Positions 43,582 through 51,255 of a DNA stretch of 58,683 nucleotides are shown here, in pieces. The stretch's first letter is position 1. Each line of letters starts with the position of its first letter. The notes under the pieces are model-generated. The model saw nothing but the letters and a program-made list of their open reading frames with translations, did no database searches and was not told where the DNA came from. This stretch comes from CAZPBC01 sp964584775. GTDB taxonomy: Bacteria; Chlamydiota; Chlamydiia; Chlamydiales; SLFE01. The position numbers and the translations under genes are program-made. The stretch is taken from NCBI GenBank assembly GCA_964584775.1, contig CAZPBC010000010.1:1-58683 (forward strand), in the 5' to 3' direction.

Positions 43582-43610
43582 ATCATATTCAAATAGAAAG
43601 ATGAAGTAAA
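43582..43610 (-). promoter_or_regulatory. Promoter of the F-box gene
   Basis: On the minus strand TTTACT (plus-strand 43605-43610) and TATGAT (43582-43587) are exactly 17 bases apart, 26 bases upstream of the ATG at 43555. An AGGAG ribosome binding site lies between. Confidence 0.5.
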
Positions 43611-43684
43611 CTTAAAACTGTTTTTTATTTCATAAAAGATAGTTAAAAAGTCATTGATCTTTATTAACCGTAAAAAAAACTAAA

Positions 43685-43810
43685 AAAATCTTAGGGATTG
43701 TCGGAGATTTTTTCTCAGAAGGGGGGATCGGGATGGGCCACATACTTGCAGTAGGGGTCCATCCCGATCCCCCCTTCTGGGGAAAAAGATCGAGAATCCC
43801 CCAAGATTTT
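43685..43810. repeat. Nested long inverted repeat at the 3' end of yebC (element B)
   Basis: Middle arms 43717-43736 and 43759-43778 are perfectly complementary over 20 bp (AGAAGGGGGGATCGGGATGG is the left arm). Outer arms AAAATCTT..GGGATT (43685-43699) and AATCCC..AAGATTTT (43795-43810) pair over 14 bp with a small internal loop. The apex holds TACT-TGC-AGTA inside CCACATACTTGCAGTAGGGG. The architecture, 20-bp stem length, apical core and AAAAAGATCGA flank match element A at 22154-22329, while the stem sequences differ. The outer arm overlaps the yebC stop codon. It may act as a terminator or be a mobile element. Confidence 0.82.
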
Positions 43811-44522
43811 AGGACATGTTGTGATAGACCGCGTCGACGTCGTCCAGATCTTCAAGCCATTCAATCAGCTCGAGGTTCTTTTTTCCATCTTCTTCGTTGC
43901 AGTCCACCGTCACTTTGGGAACCATTTCGAGTTCGGCTTCATCACACTTGAAACCGAGCGCTTCGACGGCGTCTTTGACTTTCATGAAGTCTTGAGGGTC
44001 GGTGAAGATGACGTAGCCTTCGTCTTCGGTGACAAAATCTTCGGCACCGGCATCTGTCGCAGCCATGAAGAGTTCATCTTCAATCCCGTGCTCTTTGGTG
44101 AAGCGTAGAACACCCTTGCGGTCGAAGTTAAACTGGACGGAGCCGGGACTCGCAATCGACCCACCGCGCTTGTTGGTCGCAATTTTCATTTCTGAAGAGA
44201 TGCGATTCTTGTTGTCGGTCATGATGTCAACGACAATGCCCACTCCTCCATGACCATAGAGCTCGTAGGTCATCTCTGTGAAGTCGGCTTGGTCAGTGGA
44301 GAGAGCTTTTTTGATGTTCCTTTCGATATTTTCATTCGGAACGTTGGCGTCTTTAGCTCTTTGAAGGGCGAGCTTTAGCTTGGCATTGGACTTCGGGTCT
44401 GATCCCCCTTGCTTGACAGCATTGATGATCTCTTTTGCTGCACGGGAAAAAACTTTTCCTTTTTTGGCATCCGAGCGCGCTTTTTTATGTTTGATATTTG
44501 CCCATTTACTGTGTCCAGCCAT
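43809..44522 (-). CDS. yebC: YebC/TACO1-family protein
   Basis: The 237-residue protein starts MAGHSKWANIKHKKARSDAKKGKVF, the family hallmark, and continues with DPKSNAKLKLALQRAKDANVPNENIERNIKKA and YELYGHGGVGIVVDIMTDN. YebC proteins act on translation of difficult sequences (proline stretches) or regulate transcription. It closes the minus-strand operon UGP3-like, prfB, GNAT, SprT-like, yebC. The start is 8 bases from the upstream gene's end. Order prfB-GNAT-yebC agrees with CT459-CT457. Its stop lies within hairpin element B. Confidence 0.95.
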   Translation of the reverse strand: MAGHSKWANIKHKKARSDAKKGKVFSRAAKEIINAVKQGGSDPKSNAKLKLALQRAKDANVPNENIERNIKKALSTDQADFTEMTYELYGHGGVGIVVDIMTDNKNRISSEMKIATNKRGGSIASPGSVQFNFDRKGVLRFTKEHGIEDELFMAATDAGAEDFVTEDEGYVIFTDPQDFMKVKDAVEALGFKCDEAELEMVPKVTVDCNEEDGKKNLELIEWLEDLDDVDAVYHNMS

Positions 44523-44530
44523 ATCCAGTC

Positions 44531-45202
44531 CTAGATAAAAAAGTTCTGCTTATTCTCTTGAATCCACCCTTCTGCGCGTTCGTAATCGATAAAACGCTTC
44601 TCCATCATACGAAATTCATGGGTATGAATGGAAGACTTCTGTTCCTCTCGTACCTCAGGTAGGCAGATATGGTGGAGCATCTCGTGGTAAACGACAAACT
44701 CGACGACATACTCGGGAACCTCCTCAGAGTCGAGGAGCCGGTGGATTTTAATGAGTTTGAGGGGATCAGAGTAGAGGCCAAAATTTACCTGGGAGCGGCC
44801 GCGTTTGCCTCTTTTGCCATACCAGGTGATATGGAGACGCATGGTGTTGCAAAAGTAGAAGTCATTGATCTTATCAAAAATGGCTTGAAGGTCATAGACC
44901 TCCCCCGCCGTCACCAAATTTTCTTTATCCACTTCGTGGGAGTAGTCTAAAAAGCGCGTTTGATGGTCGATATAGGCACGGACCGATCCAGGAAGTGGCG
45001 ACCCTTTCCCACGACGGATGTAGCAAGCCAACTCATCCATGACATTTCTGGGAGCGCTGAGGAACATGCGGTGGAGGGAAACTTTAGCAATGTTCTGTTC
45101 CCACTTCACGCTCAGCATGGTAGACCTGTTGTCGTTGATACGCAGCTGAAGTTGTGGATCCCCTTCAGCCTGGATCTCTTCGTAAAGGGCTTCTAGTGTC
45201 AA
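44531..45202 (-). CDS. SprT/YgjP-like putative zinc metalloprotease
   Basis: The 223-residue protein has the zinc motif HEMLHH (173-178). A downstream histidine in HTHEFRMMEKRF fits the SprT/WSS1-like arrangement. The start is a TTG at 45202 that overlaps the upstream stop (TTGA), with a GGAG ribosome binding site about 7 bases before. The protease target is unknown; SprT-like proteins often act on DNA- or translation-related substrates. It sits between GNAT and yebC in the same operon. Confidence 0.75.
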   Translation of the reverse strand: MTLEALYEEIQAEGDPQLQLRINDNRSTMLSVKWEQNIAKVSLHRMFLSAPRNVMDELACYIRRGKGSPLPGSVRAYIDHQTRFLDYSHEVDKENLVTAGEVYDLQAIFDKINDFYFCNTMRLHITWYGKRGKRGRSQVNFGLYSDPLKLIKIHRLLDSEEVPEYVVEFVVYHEMLHHICLPEVREEQKSSIHTHEFRMMEKRFIDYERAEGWIQENKQNFFI

Positions 45203-45714
45203 ATGAATCGCTCCATGAAAACTCGACCGACGTAGGCTTTACCTTGCTTCCCCGTCTCTTCGACGTAGAATTTTTGTCGGCCAAATTCTTTAAATCCAAG
45301 GCGTTTATACATCTTTATCGCAGGGTTCTCTTCGTAAACCTGCAAGTGAAGAAGACGTATATTAAATTGCTCTTTGGCCTTTTTCATCAAGTGATTCATG
45401 AGATGTGTGCCAATTTTCAACCCTCTAAAATCTGTCCCGACGATGATGCCCAGCTCACTATGGTGTGAGAGTTTCCGATAAGGCTGTAGATAGAGGGTGA
45501 CAATTCCCGCCGGAACGCCGTTCATCACCGCCGTCCAGCTGCAGCGCCACTTGTGGAAGCTGATCCAGCGCTCGACAGCATCGTCGAGCTCTTCGAGGCT
45601 CTCAATGGGAAACCAGCGGCTGAGCTCGGGGTCAAGAAACCACTCACGCAGAAACTTGGCATCGCCTGGCTCTGTCAAGCGGATCTCTAGTCCTTCTGGA
45701 AGCTCTTCACTCAC
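45199..45714 (-). CDS. GNAT-family acetyltransferase (RimJ/RimL-like)
   Basis: The 171-residue protein has the GNAT acetyl-CoA motif SELGIIVGTDFRGLKIGTHLMNHLMKKAKE, here with FRGLKIGT in place of RGxGIG, then the YEENPAIKMYKRLGFKE strand-helix. It acetylates an amino group of unknown substrate. The start is GTG at 45714, overlapping the prfB stop (GTGA), with an AAGGAG ribosome binding site. Position after prfB matches CT458. Confidence 0.85.
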   Translation of the reverse strand: MSEELPEGLEIRLTEPGDAKFLREWFLDPELSRWFPIESLEELDDAVERWISFHKWRCSWTAVMNGVPAGIVTLYLQPYRKLSHHSELGIIVGTDFRGLKIGTHLMNHLMKKAKEQFNIRLLHLQVYEENPAIKMYKRLGFKEFGRQKFYVEETGKQGKAYVGRVFMERFI

Positions 45715-46803
45715 GAAGAAAACTCCTTGAGATAAGCATTAATAAAGAGTCCAATTTCTCCATCCATTACAGCTTGAATATTCCCCGACTCAGCGCCCGT
45801 GCGCGTGTCTTTCACGAGGGTGTAGGGCTGAAAAACGTAGTTTCGGATCTGGCTGCCCCAGGCGATCTCTTTCTTCTCGCCCGAAAGAGCCCTCAACTCT
45901 GACTCTCGCTCAAGAACCTCTTTTTCGTAAAGCTTCGACCGGAGCATTTTCATGCAGGTCTCCCTATTTTGGAGCTGGCTGCGCTCACTTTGGCAGCTGA
46001 CGACAATTCCGCTAGGCATGTGAGTGATCCTAACAGCCGATTCGGTCTTGTTCACGTGCTGCCCACCCGCTCCTGAGGCACGGTAGGTGTCAATTCGCAG
46101 GTCTTGCGGCCCGATCTCAATGGAGATGTCATCCGTGATCTCTGGAGAGGCGTCGACCGAGGCGAAGCTGGTATGGCGCTTCGCGTTGGAGTCGAAGGGA
46201 GAGATACGGACAAGACGGTGCACCCCTTTCTCCGCCTTCATATAGCCATAGGCGAAGGCTCCCGTCAATTTGAGGGTCACGCTTTTAATACCAGCGACTT
46301 CACCCGGCTGAAGGTCGACCTCTTCGACCTTCCATCCCTCTCTTTCGGCAAAACGGCTGTACATGCGCATGAGCATCAGTGCCCAATCGCAGGATTCAGT
46401 CCCTCCTGCCCCAGCATTGATACTAAGATAGCAGTTTTTTCCGTCGAGCTCGCCCGAGAGCATCTTTTTAAACTCCAGCTCTTCTACCCCCTTCTCAACG
46501 GAGGCAAGTTCTGTTTTGAGCTCTTCGAATAGGGGGTCCTTCTCTTCGACTTCTTCAAAAAGTTCTGCGAGGTCATCCAGCTGCTTTTTGAGGGCATCAT
46601 AGGGCTCTGTCCAAGCCTTTAAAAGATTACACTTTTCGATGGTCTCTTTCGCACTCTCTTGGTGATCCCAAAAGTCGGGAGCACTCATCAGCTCTTCGAA
46701 AGCGACCACCTGTTTAGCTTTCTCTTCCAGGTCAAAGATACCTCCACATGTGAAGCATCTTCTCATTGACAGTTTCTAATCGTTCTTTAATCTGCGCATT
46801 CAT
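45711..46803 (-). CDS. prfB: Peptide chain release factor 2, with programmed +1 frameshift
   Basis: Translation starts at the ATG at 46801-46803 (MNAQIKERLETVNEKMLHMWRYL), then meets an in-frame TGA at 46732-46734 in the context TAT CTT TGA C. Skipping the T at 46734 continues in the +1 frame as DLEEKAKQVV.. to 45711, giving 363 residues. The CTT-TGA-C slip site with an upstream AGG matches the RF2 autoregulatory frameshift of E. coli. RF2 marks are the codon-recognition tripeptide SPF (in ISPFDSN) and the GGQ motif (in GAGGQHVNKTES). It starts 9 bases after the UGP3-like gene. Confidence 0.93.
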
Positions 46804-46812
46804 TCATCTACC

Positions 46813-48963
46813 CTAGTTTGTCTTGGATAACACTATCTCACAATTCGGCATAAGTTGGTACTCCCACTTCCAGGTGGGGACCTCGATTTTCTCTTCTGTA
46901 AAAATCACACGTTCCCCCTCTTGAATGACCGTGACACGGGTTTTGTGGGGAACGACAATCGAATAGTTTCCTTTAAATGTGACACCGGTCGCTGAAAATT
47001 CTCCAGAGCCTTGGAGAACGATATGGAGTGATTCGTGCCGTTTGATCTCTCCGGTCCATGCCTCCTGAGTGAGAATAGCACCACGGTTTTCGACGCGAAC
47101 CTCTTTCAATTCGCACTTCCCGGAACACGCGCTGTAGGTCAACTCACCGAGTTCCCCTGTCTCGCCGAGGGGCGCCTCAGCACGAACAACCAAGCTCCCT
47201 TCAAGATCGAGATTTTCGATCGAGACTTCCGCCACTTCTAATTGAAGCTCACTCCCCTCGACGATTTTCCCGCCGCGTATTTTTTGGCGGATGATGCTAT
47301 AAAGGGGTCCGAGTGCAGGGTGGTAGTTGAAGTAGTAGCTGGGTCCCTTTTCTAACCACTCAGCAAACGTCGGCAAGGGTGCTAGCTCGATTCCACACTC
47401 TTTGCTAAACAACGTATGGTGGTTGTGCATCAAGTCATAGAGAGCTTGAACGGGCGTCTGCTCAGCACTTTTCCCGGATTTAAAACTCCTCTTTGTCACA
47501 GAGATGACCTTCTGACGAGGAAGGTATCCAACAAATGTCGGAAGCTGGAGTTTTTTATCCTCACTCAGCTTTTTGACCTTGGGATAAACAAGGTTGTCTG
47601 CCACGTTTTGCATGGTGGTTTCAAGTCGCGAGGCACGCTCTAACTCCGTTTTTTCTGGAGAGACCCATCGAGAAAACTTTTCCTTCAAATTGATGAGAAG
47701 CCCAGGAAAGGGATCCTCCTCTATCGCCTCTTGGATCTTCTTCAGGTCGACAAAAAGAATGTTGGTATTTGTCGGAAAACGCGACGTCGTTCCCCCCTCT
47801 TCTTTCGGCTCATCTTTGATCCCTTGATGCACGAAATCGGTATACTCAATATTGGTCACAGAGTAGTCGACTCCCCCCTCTTTTTCCTCCTCTTTGAGGA
47901 CGATCATCCCTTCTGAAATATGGACAGGACGCTCAGCAGAAAGGAATCCAAAGGAGCGCCCTTCAGAAATCCCGATTCCAACGAGAGCCAAGAGGTTGTA
48001 GTCGAACGCAGCGATCGGGTTGTTGATTTGCCGCACGATCGCTTTATCGCGTCCTTCATTGATGAGGGTACTCAGGATCCCCTGTTCCTCTGCCAACTTC
48101 CAGATCACCCCATGCCCACCTGGTTTCAAGTGAAGCTGGAGCGGAGCGCTAAAAGCAAAGCGTCCCTCTTCAGTCAAAACGGGAGAGAGTGGCTGCACGC
48201 AAATATGGATCGACTGGATGTGGCGTTGAAACCAAAAGTTGCTTTCGCACGTGAGGAGGATGTGATCGTAGTTGTTTTTCTCTTTAGAGGTCATCAGTGC
48301 AACGGGGATCGTCAGCTGCTGATCAAACAGTTTGTAGTAGAGATACTCGAGCGCTTGTAGGTCACGAAAGAGGTGCTCAATCAGCATCTTTCCCTGAAAC
48401 CTGAGACGTGCTGCAGGAAGAGCTTCTCCACTTTCAGGATCTCTTAAGTCAAGGCGGTCTCCAGCCCCACCTACAGGAAAAATCGCCGCAACCCGTCCCA
48501 GCTCACGGATCCCCTCCGCAACCCATCTATGAACCTGCTTACTCTCCTCTTCTAAGCACAAAAGAGGGGGCTGCTGGTAAGCACATTGTGAGGCGATCGG
48601 AGGCTCGGTCGCTAGCTTCAAAAATTGATAGCAGTAGCCAAGCAGTCCACCCATCGGTTGGTAAAAATTTTCGACATCCACCAGCTTGCGGATGAGGCGC
48701 TGAAGCTCTTCATGCGGAGAGGAGACCTCTTTCATCATCTCGAGCAGCGTCTCTCCTTCTCCAATGAGCAAGAGAAGTAGAAAAAGGCGCTTTTCAATCC
48801 CATCAAAGAGGTTCAAATAGACTTTAAGCTGCGGAAAACGTGTAAAAAGCTCTTGGATGTAAGGGTTCGACTCAAGGATCTGCAGCTTTTCCTTCTCGGA
48901 CGCTCGGGAAAGCTCCTCCACTAATGGAGCATACCTCTCCTGTTTTTCCTCAACTGTCTCCAT
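46813..48963 (-). CDS. Large UDP-sugar pyrophosphorylase resembling plant plastid UGP3
   Basis: The 716-residue protein has a nucleotide-sugar pyrophosphorylase core. The nucleotide loop FPVGGAGDRLDL is at 162-173, followed by IPVALMTSKEKNNYDH, LKPGGHGVIWKLA, ATVRQ-like IVRQINNPIAAFD, and NTNILFVDL. Before it (about 95-112) is a FYQPMGGLLGY block, and after it a beta-helix-like region with VEGSELQLEVAEVS, SLVVRAEA and GKCELKEVRVENRG. These blocks, and their order, agree with remembered plant UGP3, which makes UDP-glucose for sulfolipid. The usual chlamydial UDPGP is about 450 residues. It heads the prfB-yebC operon. Confidence 0.8.
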   Translation of the reverse strand: METVEEKQERYAPLVEELSRASEKEKLQILESNPYIQELFTRFPQLKVYLNLFDGIEKRLFLLLLLIGEGETLLEMMKEVSSPHEELQRLIRKLVDVENFYQPMGGLLGYCYQFLKLATEPPIASQCAYQQPPLLCLEEESKQVHRWVAEGIRELGRVAAIFPVGGAGDRLDLRDPESGEALPAARLRFQGKMLIEHLFRDLQALEYLYYKLFDQQLTIPVALMTSKEKNNYDHILLTCESNFWFQRHIQSIHICVQPLSPVLTEEGRFAFSAPLQLHLKPGGHGVIWKLAEEQGILSTLINEGRDKAIVRQINNPIAAFDYNLLALVGIGISEGRSFGFLSAERPVHISEGMIVLKEEEKEGGVDYSVTNIEYTDFVHQGIKDEPKEEGGTTSRFPTNTNILFVDLKKIQEAIEEDPFPGLLINLKEKFSRWVSPEKTELERASRLETTMQNVADNLVYPKVKKLSEDKKLQLPTFVGYLPRQKVISVTKRSFKSGKSAEQTPVQALYDLMHNHHTLFSKECGIELAPLPTFAEWLEKGPSYYFNYHPALGPLYSIIRQKIRGGKIVEGSELQLEVAEVSIENLDLEGSLVVRAEAPLGETGELGELTYSACSGKCELKEVRVENRGAILTQEAWTGEIKRHESLHIVLQGSGEFSATGVTFKGNYSIVVPHKTRVTVIQEGERVIFTEEKIEVPTWKWEYQLMPNCEIVLSKTN

Positions 48964-49049
48964 GGCCTTATTTTACCCTAACACCTTCATAGAGAGAAAT
49001 TTTTTGACTCTACAGAGTGCCAGTTAAGACCTATTCTAAGCAAGAACTC

Positions 49050-49076
49050 CTCCCCCCAGGGGCTCCCTAGGGGGAG
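49050..49076. repeat. Short GC-rich hairpin in the UGP3-like/SWIB divergent region
   Basis: CTCCCCC (49050-49056) pairs with GGGGGAG (49070-49076), and AGGG pairs with CCCT inside, giving a 12-position stem with one mismatch and a GCT loop. It is followed on the plus strand by AAAAAG. It lies in the 267-base intergenic gap and might be an operator or a leader structure for the minus-strand operon. Confidence 0.5.
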
Positions 49077-49103
49077 AAAAAGCGGTTTCTTGTACGAAAT
49101 CCT

Positions 49104-49133
49104 TTGACACTAAAAGCAAAACATCGCTTAAAT
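49104..49133 (+). promoter_or_regulatory. Promoter for the SWIB gene
   Basis: A perfect TTGACA (49104-49109) is followed after 18 bases by TTAAAT (49128-49133). The ATG at 49231 lies about 90 bases downstream of the expected start, so the mRNA would have a leader containing TTAAGGAG at its end. Confidence 0.42.
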
Positions 49134-49230
49134 AACTCCTAGGTTTTGAAGAAAAGAACCGGGGTTTTTGAGCAGTTCCTGTCCCAAAAGCCCGAAAAAA
49201 TTTAACAAATCAATCTTAAGGAGATCCCTG

Positions 49231-49509
49231 ATGGCTAAGAAAAAGCAAAACTCAAGCTTCATGAAACCGGTTTACCCAAGCGCTGCTCTTGCTGAGATTG
49301 TAGGAAAAGGTCCTATGCCTCGCACAGAAATTACCAAAAAACTTTGGGTTTACATCAAGAAGCACAAGCTTCAGGACAAAGAAAACAAGCGCATGATCAA
49401 CCCAGATGCAAAGCTTGGTAAAGTGCTTGGAAACCGCTCGATCGATATGTTCAAAATGACATCTAAAGTTTCTAAGCACATCGGCGACAAGGCTCTAGCG
49501 AAAGCATAA
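49231..49509 (+). CDS. SWIB/MDM2 domain protein
   Basis: The 92-residue protein is one SWIB domain: FMKPVYPSAALAEIVG, PMPRTEITKKLWVYIKKHKLQD, MINPDAKLGKVLG, FKMTSKVSKHI. In eukaryotes the domain is part of chromatin remodellers and MDM2, and chlamydiae are the main bacteria that have it (CT460, and fused to topoisomerase I). It probably binds DNA-associated proteins in development. The ATG at 49231 has an AAGGAG site; the frame is open to 49168, but that start is not needed. A clean terminator follows. Confidence 0.93.
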   Translation: MAKKKQNSSFMKPVYPSAALAEIVGKGPMPRTEITKKLWVYIKKHKLQDKENKRMINPDAKLGKVLGNRSIDMFKMTSKVSKHIGDKALAKA

Positions 49510-49534
49510 GACCCACCCGATAATGATTTTTTGA

Positions 49535-49565
49535 GGGACCTGTAAGCAGGTCCCTTTCTTTTTGA
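49535..49565 (+). terminator. Rho-independent terminator after the SWIB gene
   Basis: GGGACCTG (49535-49542) pairs with CAGGTCCC (49547-49554), loop TAAG, and is followed by TTTCTTTTT. This is a classical intrinsic terminator, and it implies that the phosphoesterase gene starts from its own promoter or by read-through. Confidence 0.85.
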
Positions 49566-49600
49566 TAATAAAGCAGTTGAAGCCTTATACTAGTCCTGAT

Positions 49601-50512
49601 ATGTGGCTTCTTTTTTTACTCCTCATTCCCCTTTTTCTTCTGATCTATGCCGTCTGGATCGCTCCACGACTGCTTTCGATCCGTGCGTTACACCTCCCTC
49701 TCGACTCTGAACTCGGAGGGTTAAAGATTGCCCAGCTCAGCGACATACACCTTGGAAAGAACCCCTCCCCTCGCTACTTGAATAGAGTCCTGAGCGCTGT
49801 CCACGCCTTCAAACCCGACCTCATCGTCCTCACAGGGGACTTCATCAACTACTCTCAACTCACTCGTGAAGAGGAACTTCGTTCATTTTTGAAGGCTCTT
49901 CAAGCTCCGCTTGGCACCCTTGCCGTCCTCGGAAACCATGATTATGAAAAGCCGATCATCATCGATGAAAAGAGCGGTGAGTACACGCTCCTCAGTGGAG
50001 ATAGAAAAGCCTTCAAAACCGGCGTTAAAAGTCTCTTTTGCCCGCCTCCGATCAATGGTCAATTCTCCAGCTCGATCCAAGGCCTACAGCCTCATCCTCA
50101 ACTCCTTCAGCTGCTCAGCGATTGCTCCGTGAAGCTGCTCCGCAACGAGACGACCCTCATCAACGACAAGGTGGCTGTGACGGGAGCAGGAGAACACTCC
50201 GCAAAAGATATCAATTATGACTCCTTGACCGACCCCCAGAAGCGCTTCCACCTTCTTCTTTGTCACAATCCCGATGGGATTGCAGCGTGGAAGGGACCTG
50301 ACTTTGACCTGGCTCTTGCTGGGCATACACACGGCGGACAGATCAACCTCCCCTACCTTTGGCGCCACTTCACTCTGATGGAGTACCCTCAATACAGATC
50401 AGGTGTCATTCGTGAGGGATCAAAAACGACTTACGTCTCCTCCGGACTCGGCAGCTCCGTTCCCATCCGCCTCTTCTCTAGACCTGAACTCACCCTCATC
50501 ACGCTCCCATGA
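49601..50512 (+). CDS. Membrane-anchored metallophosphoesterase (YaeI/CT461-like)
   Basis: The protein (303 residues from the ATG at 49601) has an N-terminal membrane helix (MWLLFLLLIPLFLLIYAVW). A calcineurin-like phosphoesterase domain follows with the five metal motifs: SDIHLGKN, TGDFIN, LGNHDYE, LLCHNPD and LAGHTHGGQ. Relatives hydrolyse phosphodiesters; chlamydial and E. coli YaeI homologues, and LpxG of Chlamydia, cleave UDP-diacylglucosamine in lipid A synthesis, so that role is possible here. A TTG at 49562 would lie in the terminator and is rejected. Its end overlaps truA by ATGA. Confidence 0.88.
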   Translation: MWLLFLLLIPLFLLIYAVWIAPRLLSIRALHLPLDSELGGLKIAQLSDIHLGKNPSPRYLNRVLSAVHAFKPDLIVLTGDFINYSQLTREEELRSFLKALQAPLGTLAVLGNHDYEKPIIIDEKSGEYTLLSGDRKAFKTGVKSLFCPPPINGQFSSSIQGLQPHPQLLQLLSDCSVKLLRNETTLINDKVAVTGAGEHSAKDINYDSLTDPQKRFHLLLCHNPDGIAAWKGPDFDLALAGHTHGGQINLPYLWRHFTLMEYPQYRSGVIREGSKTTYVSSGLGSSVPIRLFSRPELTLITLP

Positions 50513-51255
50513 AGAAGAAATACAAACTCACCATCCAATACGAAGGAACCGACTACTCAGGGTGGCAAGTCCAACCCGATGCGACCACCATTCAAGAAAC
50601 GATTGAGCAGGTGCTGGAAAAATTTCTCCAAGAACCCCAACGGATCATCGGAGCCGGACGCACCGACAGCGGGGTCCATGCCCTCGGACAAGTGGCTCAC
50701 TTTACGACCGAACGCGAGCTCGATCAGCGAATCTTCCTAAAATCCGCGAATGGCCTCCTCCCTCACGAAATCCGTATCACTCATATCGAAGAGGTGCCTG
50801 AAAGCTTCCATGCACAAAAAAGCGCCAAAAAGAAAATCTACCACTACCACCTCTACCTCGACCCAGTCCAATCGCCTTTCAAAAGACGGACGACCACACT
50901 CGTCAGAAAAAAAATCGACCTCGAGCTCTTGAAAAAGGCTGCAAGCGAATTTGTAGGGACCCATGATTTCACCTCTTTTGCCAACAGTGCTCATGAGGGA
51001 GCTGCCAGCAAGTCAGCTGTGCGCACGATCTATCGCCTCGACGTGGTTCCGGAAGAGGGAGGGATCCGCTTGGAGTTTGAGGGAAGTGGATTTCTCTACA
51101 AAATGGTCCGCAACATCACGGGCATGCTCATTGATGTCTCCTCTGGACGCCGCCCCCTCTCAGACATCCAGAAGGTCTTAGCAGCCAAAGACCGCCGCGA
51201 GGCAAGCCGCGCCGCGCCTGCAACCGGACTCTTCCTAGTTGAGATTTTCTACTAA
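50509..51255 (+). CDS. truA: tRNA pseudouridine synthase A
   Basis: The 248-residue enzyme shows GAGRTDSGVHALGQVAHF, which holds the catalytic aspartate, and KIYHYHLYL, SFANSAHEGA, FLYKMVRNITGML near the end. It makes pseudouridine at positions 38-40 of tRNA anticodon arms. It overlaps the phosphoesterase gene by ATGA, and its last 21 bases overlap the convergent gene. The order SWIB-phosphoesterase-truA-HAD agrees with CT460-CT464. Confidence 0.95.
   Translation: MKKKYKLTIQYEGTDYSGWQVQPDATTIQETIEQVLEKFLQEPQRIIGAGRTDSGVHALGQVAHFTTERELDQRIFLKSANGLLPHEIRITHIEEVPESFHAQKSAKKKIYHYHLYLDPVQSPFKRRTTTLVRKKIDLELLKKAASEFVGTHDFTSFANSAHEGAASKSAVRTIYRLDVVPEEGGIRLEFEGSGFLYKMVRNITGMLIDVSSGRRPLSDIQKVLAAKDRREASRAAPATGLFLVEIFY

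Noticed and set aside
46736..46766. prfB start at an ATG at 46766 (MRRCFTCGGIFDLEE)
   Set aside because: The CTT TGA C slip site and a zero-frame start at 46803 explain the N-terminus as in other RF2 proteins; the apparent CxxC there is an artefact of the frame.
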